Assembly: GCA_900549775.1 (NCBI GenBank)
Contig: URPR01000006.1
Coordinates: forward strand, 1-64,000
From: an uncultured Oscillospiraceae bacterium
GTDB lineage: Bacteria > Bacillota > Clostridia > Oscillospirales > Acutalibacteraceae
Length of the DNA stretch: 64,000 bases
Direction of reading: 5' to 3'
The stretch's first letter is position 1. The number at the start of each line of letters is the position of its first letter. The notes beneath the pieces were generated by a model. The model did no database searches, was not told the DNA's origin, and saw nothing but the letters and a program-made list of their open reading frames with translations. Of the stretch, positions 49,898-58,748 are shown piece by piece. A program made the translations under genes and the position numbers.

Positions 49898-50151
49898 ATA
49901 TCATATATTGCCCTTATGAAATATAATAATCAAGGGCAAAAAGTTATTATTTTAATATCAAAGAAAGGTGAATTTTAGAACTGATGCAAAAATAAAGTAA
50001 GGTAAATTAAAAAAATCACTAAATTTTTTTAATTAAGTAGTTGCAATATTCTGAAACTTTGTGTAAAATATACTTAGGTCATATGAATCATTTGTTTTTT
50101 ATGATTGATGAGTTTAGAACCAATAATAATATTATTAAAAGGAGCAGATTT

Positions 50152-51237
50152 ATGTCTAACAAATTATTTCAAGGTATTGTCCATCAAATGCATGATGCCG
50201 TAGGAAGAACAATAGGCGTTATCGATGAAACTTCTGTTGTAGTTGCTTGCAGCAACCTGGATAAAATTGGAGAAGTTCACGATAATATAACTGTAGACTT
50301 TTTCAAGCCATCCTCGACCTTTATAATCAATGGATATACCTACAAATCTTTTGAATGCAAAAGTCATTCAGAATACGCAGTATTCGTAAAAGGAGAAGAC
50401 GAAGCAGCTCAAAGATATGTTTCCATATTGGCTATTTCGCTCGGTAGCATAAAGCAATACTACGACGAAAAGTATGACAAAGCTAACTTCATAAAAAATG
50501 TTATATTAGATAACATTTTGCCTGGCGATATTTACATAAAAGCACGTGAACTGCATTTTTCAGCAGATACTACTCGTGTGTGCTTATTAGTAAAAGTAAA
50601 TTCAAAAACAGAATATTCTCCATACGAACTAATCCAAAATATGTTCCCGGATAAATCAAAGGATTTCGTTATAAACATAGCTGAAAATGACGTTGCGGTT
50701 GTTAAAGAAGTAAGAAAAGAAATAACTCCAGAAGACTTGAACCAACTTGCTAAGTCGATAGTTGATACATTATTGAGCGAATATTACATACATTGCTGTG
50801 TGGGCATAGGATCGGCAGTTTCCAGCATAAAAGATTTAGCTTTCTCGTTCAAAGAAGCCCAAATCGCAATTGAAGTTGGAAAAGTGTTCGATACTGAAAA
50901 ATCGATCGTAAGTTACGACAACCTAGGTATAGCAAGGCTAGTTTACCAGCTACCTACTACACTTTGCGAAATGTTCTTAAAAGAAATATTTAAAAATGGA
51001 TCTATTGATTCTTTAGACCAAGAAACTTTATTCACAATACAGAGATTCTTTGAAAATAACTTAAACGTTTCTGAAACTTCGAGAAAACTTTTCGTACATA
51101 GAAATACACTTGTTTATAGGTTAGAAAAGATTAAAAAGTTAACTGGCTTAGATCTTCGTGAATTTGAGGATGCAATAGTATTTAAAGTAGCCTTGATGGT
51201 TAAAAAATATTTATCTTCAAATCCGTCAAAGTATTAA
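50152..51237 (+). CDS. PucR-type helix-turn-helix regulator
   Basis: This is a 361-residue protein with a C-terminal PucR/CdaR-type helix-turn-helix: the recognition region NVSETSRKLFVHRNTLVYRL is followed by EKIKKLTGLDLREFEDA. Upstream is a GGDEF-like or sugar-diacid-recognition type region. The ATG at 50152 is chosen by AAAAGGAG at 50137-50143; a longer in-frame start at 50041 lacks this site. It precedes ftsE by 47 bases and could share a transcript; the effector is unknown. A 250-base non-coding stretch precedes it. Confidence 0.85.
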   Translation: MSNKLFQGIVHQMHDAVGRTIGVIDETSVVVACSNLDKIGEVHDNITVDFFKPSSTFIINGYTYKSFECKSHSEYAVFVKGEDEAAQRYVSILAISLGSIKQYYDEKYDKANFIKNVILDNILPGDIYIKARELHFSADTTRVCLLVKVNSKTEYSPYELIQNMFPDKSKDFVINIAENDVAVVKEVRKEITPEDLNQLAKSIVDTLLSEYYIHCCVGIGSAVSSIKDLAFSFKEAQIAIEVGKVFDTEKSIVSYDNLGIARLVYQLPTTLCEMFLKEIFKNGSIDSLDQETLFTIQRFFENNLNVSETSRKLFVHRNTLVYRLEKIKKLTGLDLREFEDAIVFKVALMVKKYLSSNPSKY

Positions 51238-51284
51238 TGGATTATAGTTGAGGTCTAAAGATAAGGATGTAAAAGGAGATAAAG

Positions 51285-51965
51285 ATGATAGAATTCAGAA
51301 ACGTGTCGAAGGTATATCCCAACGGCACAACCGCTTTAAAAAACATCAGTCTTCATGTAAAAAAAGGTGAGTTCGTATTTGTTGTAGGTTCGTCAGGGTC
51401 TGGGAAAAGTACATTCTTAAAACTTATAATGCATGAAGAGGAACCGTCATGTGGAGAGATATTTATTGACGGAGTGAATACAACTAATTTAGCTAAAAAA
51501 CAAATTCCGTACTTAAGACGTAAAATGGGAATAGTTTTCCAGGACTTTAGACTTATTGATAAAATGAATGTCTTTGATAATGTAGCCTTTGCGATGAGAG
51601 TCACAGGGGCTAGCGAAAAAGACGTAAAGAAACGAGTTCCTTACATATTGGCACTTGTCGGCTTGCAAGATAAAGCAGATAGGCGACCGGCTGAACTTTC
51701 AGGAGGAGAACAGCAGAGAGTCAGTCTTGCGCGTGCGCTTGTGAATAACCCTGCAATGATTATTGCAGACGAACCTACAGGGAATATAGACCCTGAGATG
51801 TCTTTTGAAATAGTAGAATTATTGAACGAGATCAATAAACGCGGTACCACCATAATTATGGTTACGCATGAACATAATTTAGTTAAAAAGTTTGGAAAAA
51901 GAGTTATTGAAATAAACGAAGGCGACCTTACCTCCGACGGTAGATTAATGGAGGTGATTAAATGA
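51285..51965 (+). CDS. ftsE: Cell division ATP-binding protein FtsE
   Basis: FtsE is the ATPase of the FtsEX complex that activates septal or sidewall peptidoglycan hydrolases. The 226-residue protein has Walker A GSSGSGKST (35-43), Q-loop VFQDFRLI, signature LSGGEQQR, Walker B MIIADEPTGNIDP and H-loop VTHEHNLV. ftsX starts 4 bases before its end. Confidence 0.97.
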   Translation: MIEFRNVSKVYPNGTTALKNISLHVKKGEFVFVVGSSGSGKSTFLKLIMHEEEPSCGEIFIDGVNTTNLAKKQIPYLRRKMGIVFQDFRLIDKMNVFDNVAFAMRVTGASEKDVKKRVPYILALVGLQDKADRRPAELSGGEQQRVSLARALVNNPAMIIADEPTGNIDPEMSFEIVELLNEINKRGTTIIMVTHEHNLVKKFGKRVIEINEGDLTSDGRLMEVIK

Positions 51966-52861
51966 AATTATGTTCTGTAAAGTATTTATTTTCTGAAGGA
52001 TTTAAAAACGTTTGGAAAAACTGGATGATGTCTACAGCTTCCATCGGTGTGCTTTTGTTGTGCTTATTGTTGACAGGTGCGTCTGCACTTTTGTCTATAA
52101 ACATAAGCAATACTTTGAACACGATAGAAGCTCAAAATGTCATAAAAGTCTACTTAAAGGACGAAGTTGACAGAGAAAAAGCTTTGCAACTAGGCGAAGT
52201 TTTAAAGTCTGTAGATAATGTCGCTGTGTGTGAATTTTACTCTAAAGAACAGGCCGTAGAAAAGTTTAAAGATGAACTTGGCTCTGCCTTTGAGAGTATG
52301 AAGGAAAGTAATCCACTTCCTGACGCATATAAAGTTAGTTTGAGCGATATTTCTAAATATGAAGAAACCGTTAATAAGATTAAAGCGATAGACGGTGTAG
52401 ATACGGTAGTAAACCGAAGCGAATTATTTGAAAAATTGACAAAATTTGATAAATTTGTATCATTAGCCGGTATAATCCTCGTGGTAGTGCTAGCTCTTGT
52501 GTCTTTATTTATCATTTCAAATACAATAAGATTAACTATGTACAATAGGCGCTTTGAAATAAGTATCATGAAATCGGTCGGCGCAACAGACTGGTTCGTA
52601 AGAATACCGTTCATGGTCGAAGGCGTAATTATAGGTATAATTGCCGCTGCAATATCCTCCGTAACTTTGAAGTTTTTTTACGATTTCGTCATTAAGTGTA
52701 TAAAGAAAAATATCTCTTTCTTTAGCACACCCTTCAGCGATGTATCCTTACCTTTATTTTTATCGTTTTTATTGGCAGGTATATTGTTCGGATTAATCGG
52801 CGGGTTAATCTCAATAAGCAAGTACCTTAAAAAAGAAGGAGGAGAGATACTTGGGTGGTAA
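51962..52861 (+). CDS. ftsX: Cell division protein FtsX
   Basis: FtsX is the membrane partner of FtsE. The 299-residue protein has four membrane helices (about 22-46, 168-190, 215-240, 262-285) and an outer domain of about 110 residues between the first two that would contact the hydrolase factor. The conserved ISIMKSVGATDWFVRIPF coupling segment is seen. It overlaps the M23 factor gene by 11 bases. Confidence 0.96.
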   Translation: MKLCSVKYLFSEGFKNVWKNWMMSTASIGVLLLCLLLTGASALLSINISNTLNTIEAQNVIKVYLKDEVDREKALQLGEVLKSVDNVAVCEFYSKEQAVEKFKDELGSAFESMKESNPLPDAYKVSLSDISKYEETVNKIKAIDGVDTVVNRSELFEKLTKFDKFVSLAGIILVVVLALVSLFIISNTIRLTMYNRRFEISIMKSVGATDWFVRIPFMVEGVIIGIIAAAISSVTLKFFYDFVIKCIKKNISFFSTPFSDVSLPLFLSFLLAGILFGLIGGLISISKYLKKEGGEILGW

Positions 52862-54119
52862 AAAATTATATTCGATTATATTAAGTGTTTTAATATCGAT
52901 TAATTTTTTGATTGTCCAAAACAACTTAATCTCTCATTGTGCTGACATAAATATAAAAGAAAGCGAAAAAATAAGAAGAGAATTAAAGTCTGAAGAAGTT
53001 AAACTAAAAAAAGCATTGAGTGAAACCAAAGATAAAATCGAAAAAAAATCGGAATATGGTAAAACTTTAAACTCTAAAATAGAAAATACAAGTAAGCAAA
53101 TAAGGCTTACTACCAGTAAAATTACATCTTTAGACAGAGAAATTTTACAAAAAAATAGGGACATAAAAACAACTGAAGAAGACATTGAACAAAATAAACA
53201 GATATTACTTAAAAGAATAAAAGCTGTTTATTTATCAGGTGATGTAGGTGCTCTGGAAATCGTGCTTGGAGCTAAAAACTTTAATGATTTTGTAGATAAA
53301 TTTGAAGTTATTACACGCATGAGTGAACATGACTCTAAGCTTGTAGCTGAACTAAAAAAACAAATTGACCTGATAAGTAAAGATAAAAAAATTATAGAGG
53401 ATAATAAAGTTAAAATTTCTAATGAAAAGGCTTTGTTATCGTCAAAACAAGAAGAGCTTAAGGATCTAGTTGAAGAAAACGAAAAGGTTCTGTCAGAGCT
53501 AAATATCGAAAAAGATAAAGAACAAAGTTGCATTGATGAAAACACAGCCGAATACAAAAAAATAGATGAAGAAATTAAGAAATATTATGCAGAGCAAGCA
53601 AAGAAAAAAGCTGCAAATAAAGCTAAAGTTGTAGAAACTCCACCTGTAGTCGGTAAGGACAACTACGTTTGGCCTGTGCCAGGTTTTACTCGGATTACCT
53701 CGCCGTTTAATGAAAGAAGGGGTAATGCCTTTCACAAAGGTATCGATATCGCAAGGACTAACGGCAAAAGCATTCATGGTGCACCAGTAGTAGCTGTTGC
53801 AGACGGAGTCGTTATAAAGGCCTTTAATGGTTGTGTGCATGATTACCCGAAAACAGGCAGTTGTGGTTGCTGTGGAGGTTATGGAAATGTAGTTTTTATT
53901 GACCAGGGCAATGGCAAAATGACAGTTTATGGTCATTTATCAAACGTTTTTGTGCATAAAGGGCAAGTAGTAAAACAAGGACAAATAATAGGTCTTGCTG
54001 GATGCACAGGACGCTCTACTGGCTCACATTTGCACTTCGGATGCAGACTTGGCAATGAATGGTATGACCCTATGATTGAGTTAAGAAAAAATAAACTAAA
54101 AGAAGGATGCGTACAATAA
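52851..54119 (+). CDS. EnvC/NlpD-like M23 peptidase-domain cell-wall factor
   Basis: This is a 422-residue protein with an N-terminal signal or anchor helix, a long coiled coil (about 30-260) and a C-terminal M23 LytM domain (about 285-400). The zinc ligands are intact: HKGIDIA (H-x3-D) and HLHFG (HxH). This suggests an active endopeptidase rather than a degenerate activator. An unusual cysteine cluster (CGCCGG) sits before the GNVVFIDQG strand. TTG start with AAGGAGGAG upstream; it is translationally coupled to ftsX and is its likely partner. Confidence 0.92.
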   Translation: MGGKKLYSIILSVLISINFLIVQNNLISHCADINIKESEKIRRELKSEEVKLKKALSETKDKIEKKSEYGKTLNSKIENTSKQIRLTTSKITSLDREILQKNRDIKTTEEDIEQNKQILLKRIKAVYLSGDVGALEIVLGAKNFNDFVDKFEVITRMSEHDSKLVAELKKQIDLISKDKKIIEDNKVKISNEKALLSSKQEELKDLVEENEKVLSELNIEKDKEQSCIDENTAEYKKIDEEIKKYYAEQAKKKAANKAKVVETPPVVGKDNYVWPVPGFTRITSPFNERRGNAFHKGIDIARTNGKSIHGAPVVAVADGVVIKAFNGCVHDYPKTGSCGCCGGYGNVVFIDQGNGKMTVYGHLSNVFVHKGQVVKQGQIIGLAGCTGRSTGSHLHFGCRLGNEWYDPMIELRKNKLKEGCVQ

Positions 54120-54135
54120 AGTGCGCATCCTTCTT
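54100..54135. terminator. Bidirectional terminator containing the M23 gene stop codon
   Basis: AAGAAGGATGCG / CGCATCCTTCTT is a perfect 12-bp stem with a 12-base loop. The TAA stop codon of the M23 gene (54117-54119) lies in the loop, and part of the left arm is coding sequence. It ends both that gene and gdhA on the other strand. Confidence 0.8.
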
Positions 54136-54148
54136 ACGTTGCTAAATA

Positions 54149-55477
54149 TCAAATACCCTGAGACAGCATTGCATCAGCTACTTTAGTAAATCCAGCAATA
54201 TTTGCACCTGAAAGATAATTCCCTTTTAACCCATAAGTTTTTGCTGTATTTGAAATATTATTAAAAATATTTTTCATAATACGCTTTAATTTTTCATTAA
54301 CTTCACTTTGCGACCAGTACATTCCCATGCTGTCTTGACTCATTTCCAGCGCAGATACTGCCACTCCTCCAGCATTTGCAGCCTTTCCCGGTAAATATAA
54401 TACATTTTTATCAATAAAGTATTTCGCGGCTTCCAGTGTAGACGGCATGTTTGCACCTTCCGCTACGGCAATCACTCCGTTGGTTACTAAATTTTTAGCA
54501 CATTCTATATCAATTTCATTTTGAGTCGCACACGGCAACGCTATGTCACATTTTATATTCCAGCTAAATTTACCTTTAAAGTATTCACTATCTGGCTTAT
54601 ATTTTAAATAATCACATATTCTTCCCCTATTTGCTTCTTTTATATTTTTTATAACCTCAACATCTACACCATCTTTATCAAAAATATATCCATCTGAGTC
54701 ACTCATAGTTAGTACTTTGCAACCCATATTCACTGCTTTTTCTGCCGCGTATATAGCTACATTTCCACTTCCTGAAATGCACACCGTTTTATTTGCAATA
54801 TCTATAAAATTGTCTTTTAACATTTCTTCCGTAATATATAAAAGCCCATAACCTGTAGCTTCTGTTCTACAACATGAACCACCAAATTTTAAATCTTTGC
54901 CAGTTATAGCCCCTTCAAAAGAATTTCTTATTTTTTTATATTGACCAAACAAATATCCAATTTCTCTGCTTCCTACACCAATATCTCCAGCGGGAACATC
55001 TACATCTTTACCAATATGTCTGTAAAGTTCTGTCATAAAACTTTTACAAAAAGATAAAATCTCCCTATCGGATTTACCTTTAGGATCAAAGTCTGATCCA
55101 CCTTTTGCACCACCTATAGGCAGCGAAGTCAAAGCATTTTTAAAGACTTGCTCAAAAGCTAAAAATTTCATAATGCTTATATTTACGGATGGATGAAAAC
55201 GTAAACCACCTTTATAAGGTCCTATTGCATTGCTAAATTGTACTCTATATCCCCTATTAACATTAAAATTTCCGTTATCATCAATCCAAGTAACCTTAAA
55301 TTTTATCTGACGATCTGGTTCTACTATTCTCTCTATTATTTTTTCCGTTTTATATTTAGGGTTACTTTCAAAAATAGGTTCAACAGACGTTAAAACCTCC
55401 TTCACAGCCTGTAGAAACTCAGGTTCACTTTGGTTTCTCGATTCTATCAGTTTTAATTGTTCATTTATATAAGACAT
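54149..55477 (-). CDS. gdhA: NADP-type glutamate dehydrogenase
   Basis: This enzyme interconverts 2-oxoglutarate plus ammonium and glutamate. The 442-residue protein has the catalytic lysine region PIGGAKGGSDFDPKGKS, the R-F-H-P motif, the GSGNVAIYAAEK dinucleotide loop and the PGKAANAGGVAVSALEM segment of hexameric small-type GDHs. The ATG at 55477 is set by AAGGAGG; an in-frame extension upstream runs through rmuC and is rejected. It is divergent from rmuC. Confidence 0.96.
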   Translation of the reverse strand: MSYINEQLKLIESRNQSEPEFLQAVKEVLTSVEPIFESNPKYKTEKIIERIVEPDRQIKFKVTWIDDNGNFNVNRGYRVQFSNAIGPYKGGLRFHPSVNISIMKFLAFEQVFKNALTSLPIGGAKGGSDFDPKGKSDREILSFCKSFMTELYRHIGKDVDVPAGDIGVGSREIGYLFGQYKKIRNSFEGAITGKDLKFGGSCCRTEATGYGLLYITEEMLKDNFIDIANKTVCISGSGNVAIYAAEKAVNMGCKVLTMSDSDGYIFDKDGVDVEVIKNIKEANRGRICDYLKYKPDSEYFKGKFSWNIKCDIALPCATQNEIDIECAKNLVTNGVIAVAEGANMPSTLEAAKYFIDKNVLYLPGKAANAGGVAVSALEMSQDSMGMYWSQSEVNEKLKRIMKNIFNNISNTAKTYGLKGNYLSGANIAGFTKVADAMLSQGI

Positions 55478-55574
55478 GTTAGACCTCCTTATGTTACATA
55501 TGTATTTTAACAATAAATTAGTACTTATGAAATACAATATGCTATAATATAAAAAAATGAAAGGAAATTTTAAA

Positions 55575-56927
55575 ATGAGTATAGAATTTACGATATTACT
55601 AGTTCTTGCTTTAGTTTGTATTTTTTCAATTTTTCTACTTTGGCAAGAAATTAAAAAAAATAAGCAAAATGAATCAGACATTCAAAACAGTATAAAGCTG
55701 TTAGGAAGTATGATATCCGATAATTTGAGCGAAAAGCAAAGTGAGTTTGATAAGAAAGTAATCGAAACATTTCAGAACATACAGGCTCAGCAAGAAAAAA
55801 TAAACAGCATGTATTTGGAGCAATTAAAAAATTTTGAAGAAAATTCTGTGGAAAAACAAACTTTATTAAAAGATACGCTTTCTCAAAATTTGAAACAATT
55901 TGAAGAAAGGTTTAAAACATTTTCGGTCGAAACAGAACAGAAACTTGAAAACATCCGCAACGTGGTGGGAGAAAAACTTCAAATTATAAGAGATGACAAT
56001 AACAAGAAATTAGATGAAATGAAAGACGTTGTGGATAGAAAACTTAGCGAAACGTTAAATAAACGCATGACGGAATCTTTTAAGCTGGTAAACGATAGGC
56101 TTCAAGAAGTGTACAAGGGCCTTGGGGAAATGCAAAATTTAGCTAAAGGTGTAGGTGACTTAAAAAAGGTTTTAAGCAATGTAAAGTCCAGAGGAGTTTT
56201 GGGTGAAATACAGCTTGGCGCCATCTTGGAGGAAATATTGTCTCCGGAGCAATATGAAAAAAATGTTGCTACCAAAAAAGGAAGTCAAAACGTAGTAGAG
56301 TATGCTGTAAAGCTTCCTGTGAACGATGAAGAGTGCGTTTATTTGCCTATAGATTCAAAATTTCCAGGAGATACATACGCAAACTTGAGAGATGCTTACG
56401 AAAGCGGTAATGCCGATGCTGTGCAGCGTAGTGCAAAGGCTTTAATTGACACGCTCAAAAAAGAGGCCAGAGATATACGCGATAAATACATAGATGTGCC
56501 TAACACCACAGACTTTGCTATAATGTTTCTTCCGTTTGAGGGTCTTTATTCTGAAGTCGTTAATCGTGGTTTAATAGAAATTTTACAAAGGGACTTTAAG
56601 GTAAATGTGGCAGGTCCAAGCACTATGGCAGCTCTTTTGAACAGCTTACAAATGGGTTTCAGAACATTTGCAATACAGAAAAGAAGCCATGAGGTTTGGA
56701 ATGTTTTAGGTGCAGTTAAAACGGAATTTGATAAATTCTCTGATGTGTTAGTAAAAGCACTTGATCGCTTAAATCAAGCTAGCGGAGAACTCGATAAACT
56801 AGTGGGCGTAAGGACAAGGCAGATTCAAAGAAAACTGAAAGATGTAACCAAGCTGGGAGACTTACAAACCAGAGAAATATTTATGAGTGATAAAGAAGAA
56901 CTGCCAGAAGTTAATGGCAGCAACTAG
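55575..56927 (+). CDS. rmuC: DNA recombination protein RmuC
   Basis: This is a 450-residue RmuC family protein: an N-terminal membrane anchor (about 4-25), a long coiled coil (to about 190) and the RmuC nuclease-fold domain with GVLGEIQLGAILEEIL and VYLPIDSKFPGD. RmuC suppresses recombination at inverted repeats in E. coli. The ATG at 55575 has AAAGGAA 8 bases upstream. It is divergent from gdhA with an intergenic space of 97 bases. Confidence 0.93.
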   Translation: MSIEFTILLVLALVCIFSIFLLWQEIKKNKQNESDIQNSIKLLGSMISDNLSEKQSEFDKKVIETFQNIQAQQEKINSMYLEQLKNFEENSVEKQTLLKDTLSQNLKQFEERFKTFSVETEQKLENIRNVVGEKLQIIRDDNNKKLDEMKDVVDRKLSETLNKRMTESFKLVNDRLQEVYKGLGEMQNLAKGVGDLKKVLSNVKSRGVLGEIQLGAILEEILSPEQYEKNVATKKGSQNVVEYAVKLPVNDEECVYLPIDSKFPGDTYANLRDAYESGNADAVQRSAKALIDTLKKEARDIRDKYIDVPNTTDFAIMFLPFEGLYSEVVNRGLIEILQRDFKVNVAGPSTMAALLNSLQMGFRTFAIQKRSHEVWNVLGAVKTEFDKFSDVLVKALDRLNQASGELDKLVGVRTRQIQRKLKDVTKLGDLQTREIFMSDKEELPEVNGSN

Positions 56928-56939
56928 TAAAAAATCTAT

Positions 56940-56973
56940 AAAACAGCTCTCATCTTCACTGTATGGCTGTTTT
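56940..56973. terminator. Terminator between rmuC and dapB
   Basis: AAAACAGC / GCTGTTTT stem with an 18-base loop lies between the convergent rmuC and dapB genes. Confidence 0.7.
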
Positions 56974-56989
56974 GTAGTTTACTTTAATA

Positions 56990-57736
56990 TTACAGAAGGT
57001 CTTTCATATCGTAAAGACCCGGATGTTTGTCTTTTAAAAACTTGGCAGCGTTAACAGCACCTATAGCAAAAACTTTTTTTGATTGCGCTGAATGCGAAAT
57101 AGTTATTACCTCGTCCTCTCCTGCAAAAATAACTTCATGCTCACCTACTATGGTGCCACCCCTTACGGAATGTATACCGATCTCACTTTTAGTGCGCTTT
57201 GCTCGTTTTTCGTGGCGGTCATATACATAATTTATTTCTTTATTAAGCACCGATGAAATTTCGTCAGCTATCATTAACGCTGTCCCACTAGGGGCATCTA
57301 TCTTTTGATTGTGATGTTTTTCAATTATCTCTATGTCAAAGTTATCTCCCAAAACTTTAGTCGCTTTTCTTGAAAGCTCTATAAGTAGGTTTATTCCAAA
57401 GGACATATTTCTCGAGTAAAAAATTGGTATTACTTTAGAATACTCCTGTATTAGTTCAACTTGCTCTTCAGAATAACCAGTGGTGCACAAAACTATTGGT
57501 ACTTTTTTTCCTTTTGCAAAATTTAAAAGAGGATTCAATAAATCCGGGTGAGAGAAGTCTATTATTACATCGGCATCGGCATCTACTTTGCACACATTAG
57601 CAAATATTTTAAATGAATTGCCGATTGAAGCCTTTCTATCAATTCCTGCAACTATTTCACAATCATTTTTATCTTTCAGTACGCTTTCTAAAACTTTGCC
57701 CATTTTGCCAGATGCCCCGGAAATTATAACTTTCAT
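56990..57736 (-). CDS. dapB: 4-hydroxy-tetrahydrodipicolinate reductase
   Basis: DapB reduces the dapA product towards meso-diaminopimelate and lysine. The 248-residue protein has the Rossmann GASGKMGK loop, the EKHHNQKIDAPSGTA active-site segment and the GIHSVRGG motif. The ATG at 57736 has GGAG 6 bases upstream and fits family length. A GTG at 57823 with GAAGGATG upstream would add 29 residues; I keep the short form as the likelier start. It is the last gene of asd-dapA-dapB. Confidence 0.94.
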   Translation of the reverse strand: MKVIISGASGKMGKVLESVLKDKNDCEIVAGIDRKASIGNSFKIFANVCKVDADADVIIDFSHPDLLNPLLNFAKGKKVPIVLCTTGYSEEQVELIQEYSKVIPIFYSRNMSFGINLLIELSRKATKVLGDNFDIEIIEKHHNQKIDAPSGTALMIADEISSVLNKEINYVYDRHEKRAKRTKSEIGIHSVRGGTIVGEHEVIFAGEDEVITISHSAQSKKVFAIGAVNAAKFLKDKHPGLYDMKDLL

Positions 57737-57844
57737 TTTCTCCAAAGCAACAGTCGATTTTAAAAAATCTTCTCCTACTGTTAACTTTTGCTCTTTTTTT
57801 ATTGCATTCGTAACTTTGTTCACTTTAAATACATCCTTCTTGGC

Positions 57845-58732
57845 TTAAATTAAATTATAGCCTCGCATTAATTCTTTTAATTTTTTTCTGTTTTGTTCAC
57901 TCAGCGGGACTAGCGGAAGCCTACATCTGCCACAATTATATCCCATCTCATTTAGCGCTTCCTTTACAGGGATTGGGTTAACATCGCAAAACAGTTCATT
58001 CATCAAGTTAAGATATCTTATGAATAGCTCTCGACTTTGCGCTAAATTGCCATTGAAAAATTCCTCTGTTATGTCGTGGCATTCTCTAGGACAGACGTTT
58101 GAAAACACCGATATAACTCCCAAGCCACCTAAGGACATCACCGGTAAGATCTGATCATCGTTGCCTGAATAGATGTGAAGATTATCGCCGCAAAGTGCCT
58201 TTATTTTTGCTATGTCTGAAATATTTCCGGAAGCTTCCTTCGTAGCTACAATATTGGGATGTTTTGAAAGTTCAAAGTACGTTTCAGGCTTTATAAAGAC
58301 CCCTGTTCTAGACGGTACAGCGTAGGTTATTATTGGCAAGTCAACTCGATCGGCGATATAGTTGTAATGCTCTATTAATCCTTTTTGCGACGTTTTATTA
58401 TAATACGGCGTTACCACTAGCAAGGCATCTACACCTAGGTTTTGCGCATTTTTAGAAAGTGATAAAGCATGCTCTGTGTTATTGCTGCCCGTTCCTGCGA
58501 TAACCGGAACCCTTCCTGCAACTTTTTCCACTGTGAAATTGATAATATCTGAGTGCTCTTTTTCGCTTAATGTTGCAGATTCTCCTGTCGTCCCACAAGT
58601 TACTACTGCATCTGTGTGATTTTTTATCTGGTATTCTATAAGCTCCTCCAAAACTTCGTAGTTAATTGAACCATCGTCATGCATAGGCGTGACAAGCGCC
58701 ACAGCTGCGCCTTTAAATACAATTTTTTTCAT
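57845..58732 (-). CDS. dapA: 4-hydroxy-tetrahydrodipicolinate synthase
   Basis: DapA condenses pyruvate with aspartate semialdehyde. The 295-residue TIM barrel has the Schiff-base lysine K165 in VATKEASG, the threonine pair in CGTTGES (T48, T49), Y137 in YAVPSRTG and R142. Length and all catalytic residues fit. It lies in the asd-dapA-dapB operon, 16 bases after asd. Confidence 0.97.
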   Translation of the reverse strand: MKKIVFKGAAVALVTPMHDDGSINYEVLEELIEYQIKNHTDAVVTCGTTGESATLSEKEHSDIINFTVEKVAGRVPVIAGTGSNNTEHALSLSKNAQNLGVDALLVVTPYYNKTSQKGLIEHYNYIADRVDLPIITYAVPSRTGVFIKPETYFELSKHPNIVATKEASGNISDIAKIKALCGDNLHIYSGNDDQILPVMSLGGLGVISVFSNVCPRECHDITEEFFNGNLAQSRELFIRYLNLMNELFCDVNPIPVKEALNEMGYNCGRCRLPLVPLSEQNRKKLKELMRGYNLI

Positions 58733-58748
58733 ATACTTACCTCCAAAA

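Noticed and set aside
50041..50151. Longer N-terminus of the PucR-type regulator
   Set aside because: AAAAGGAG lies immediately before the ATG at 50152; the extension has no ribosome binding site.
55478..55681. 68-residue N-terminal extension of glutamate dehydrogenase
   Set aside because: It overlaps rmuC and its promoter on the other strand, while the ATG at 55477 has a perfect AAGGAGG and family length.
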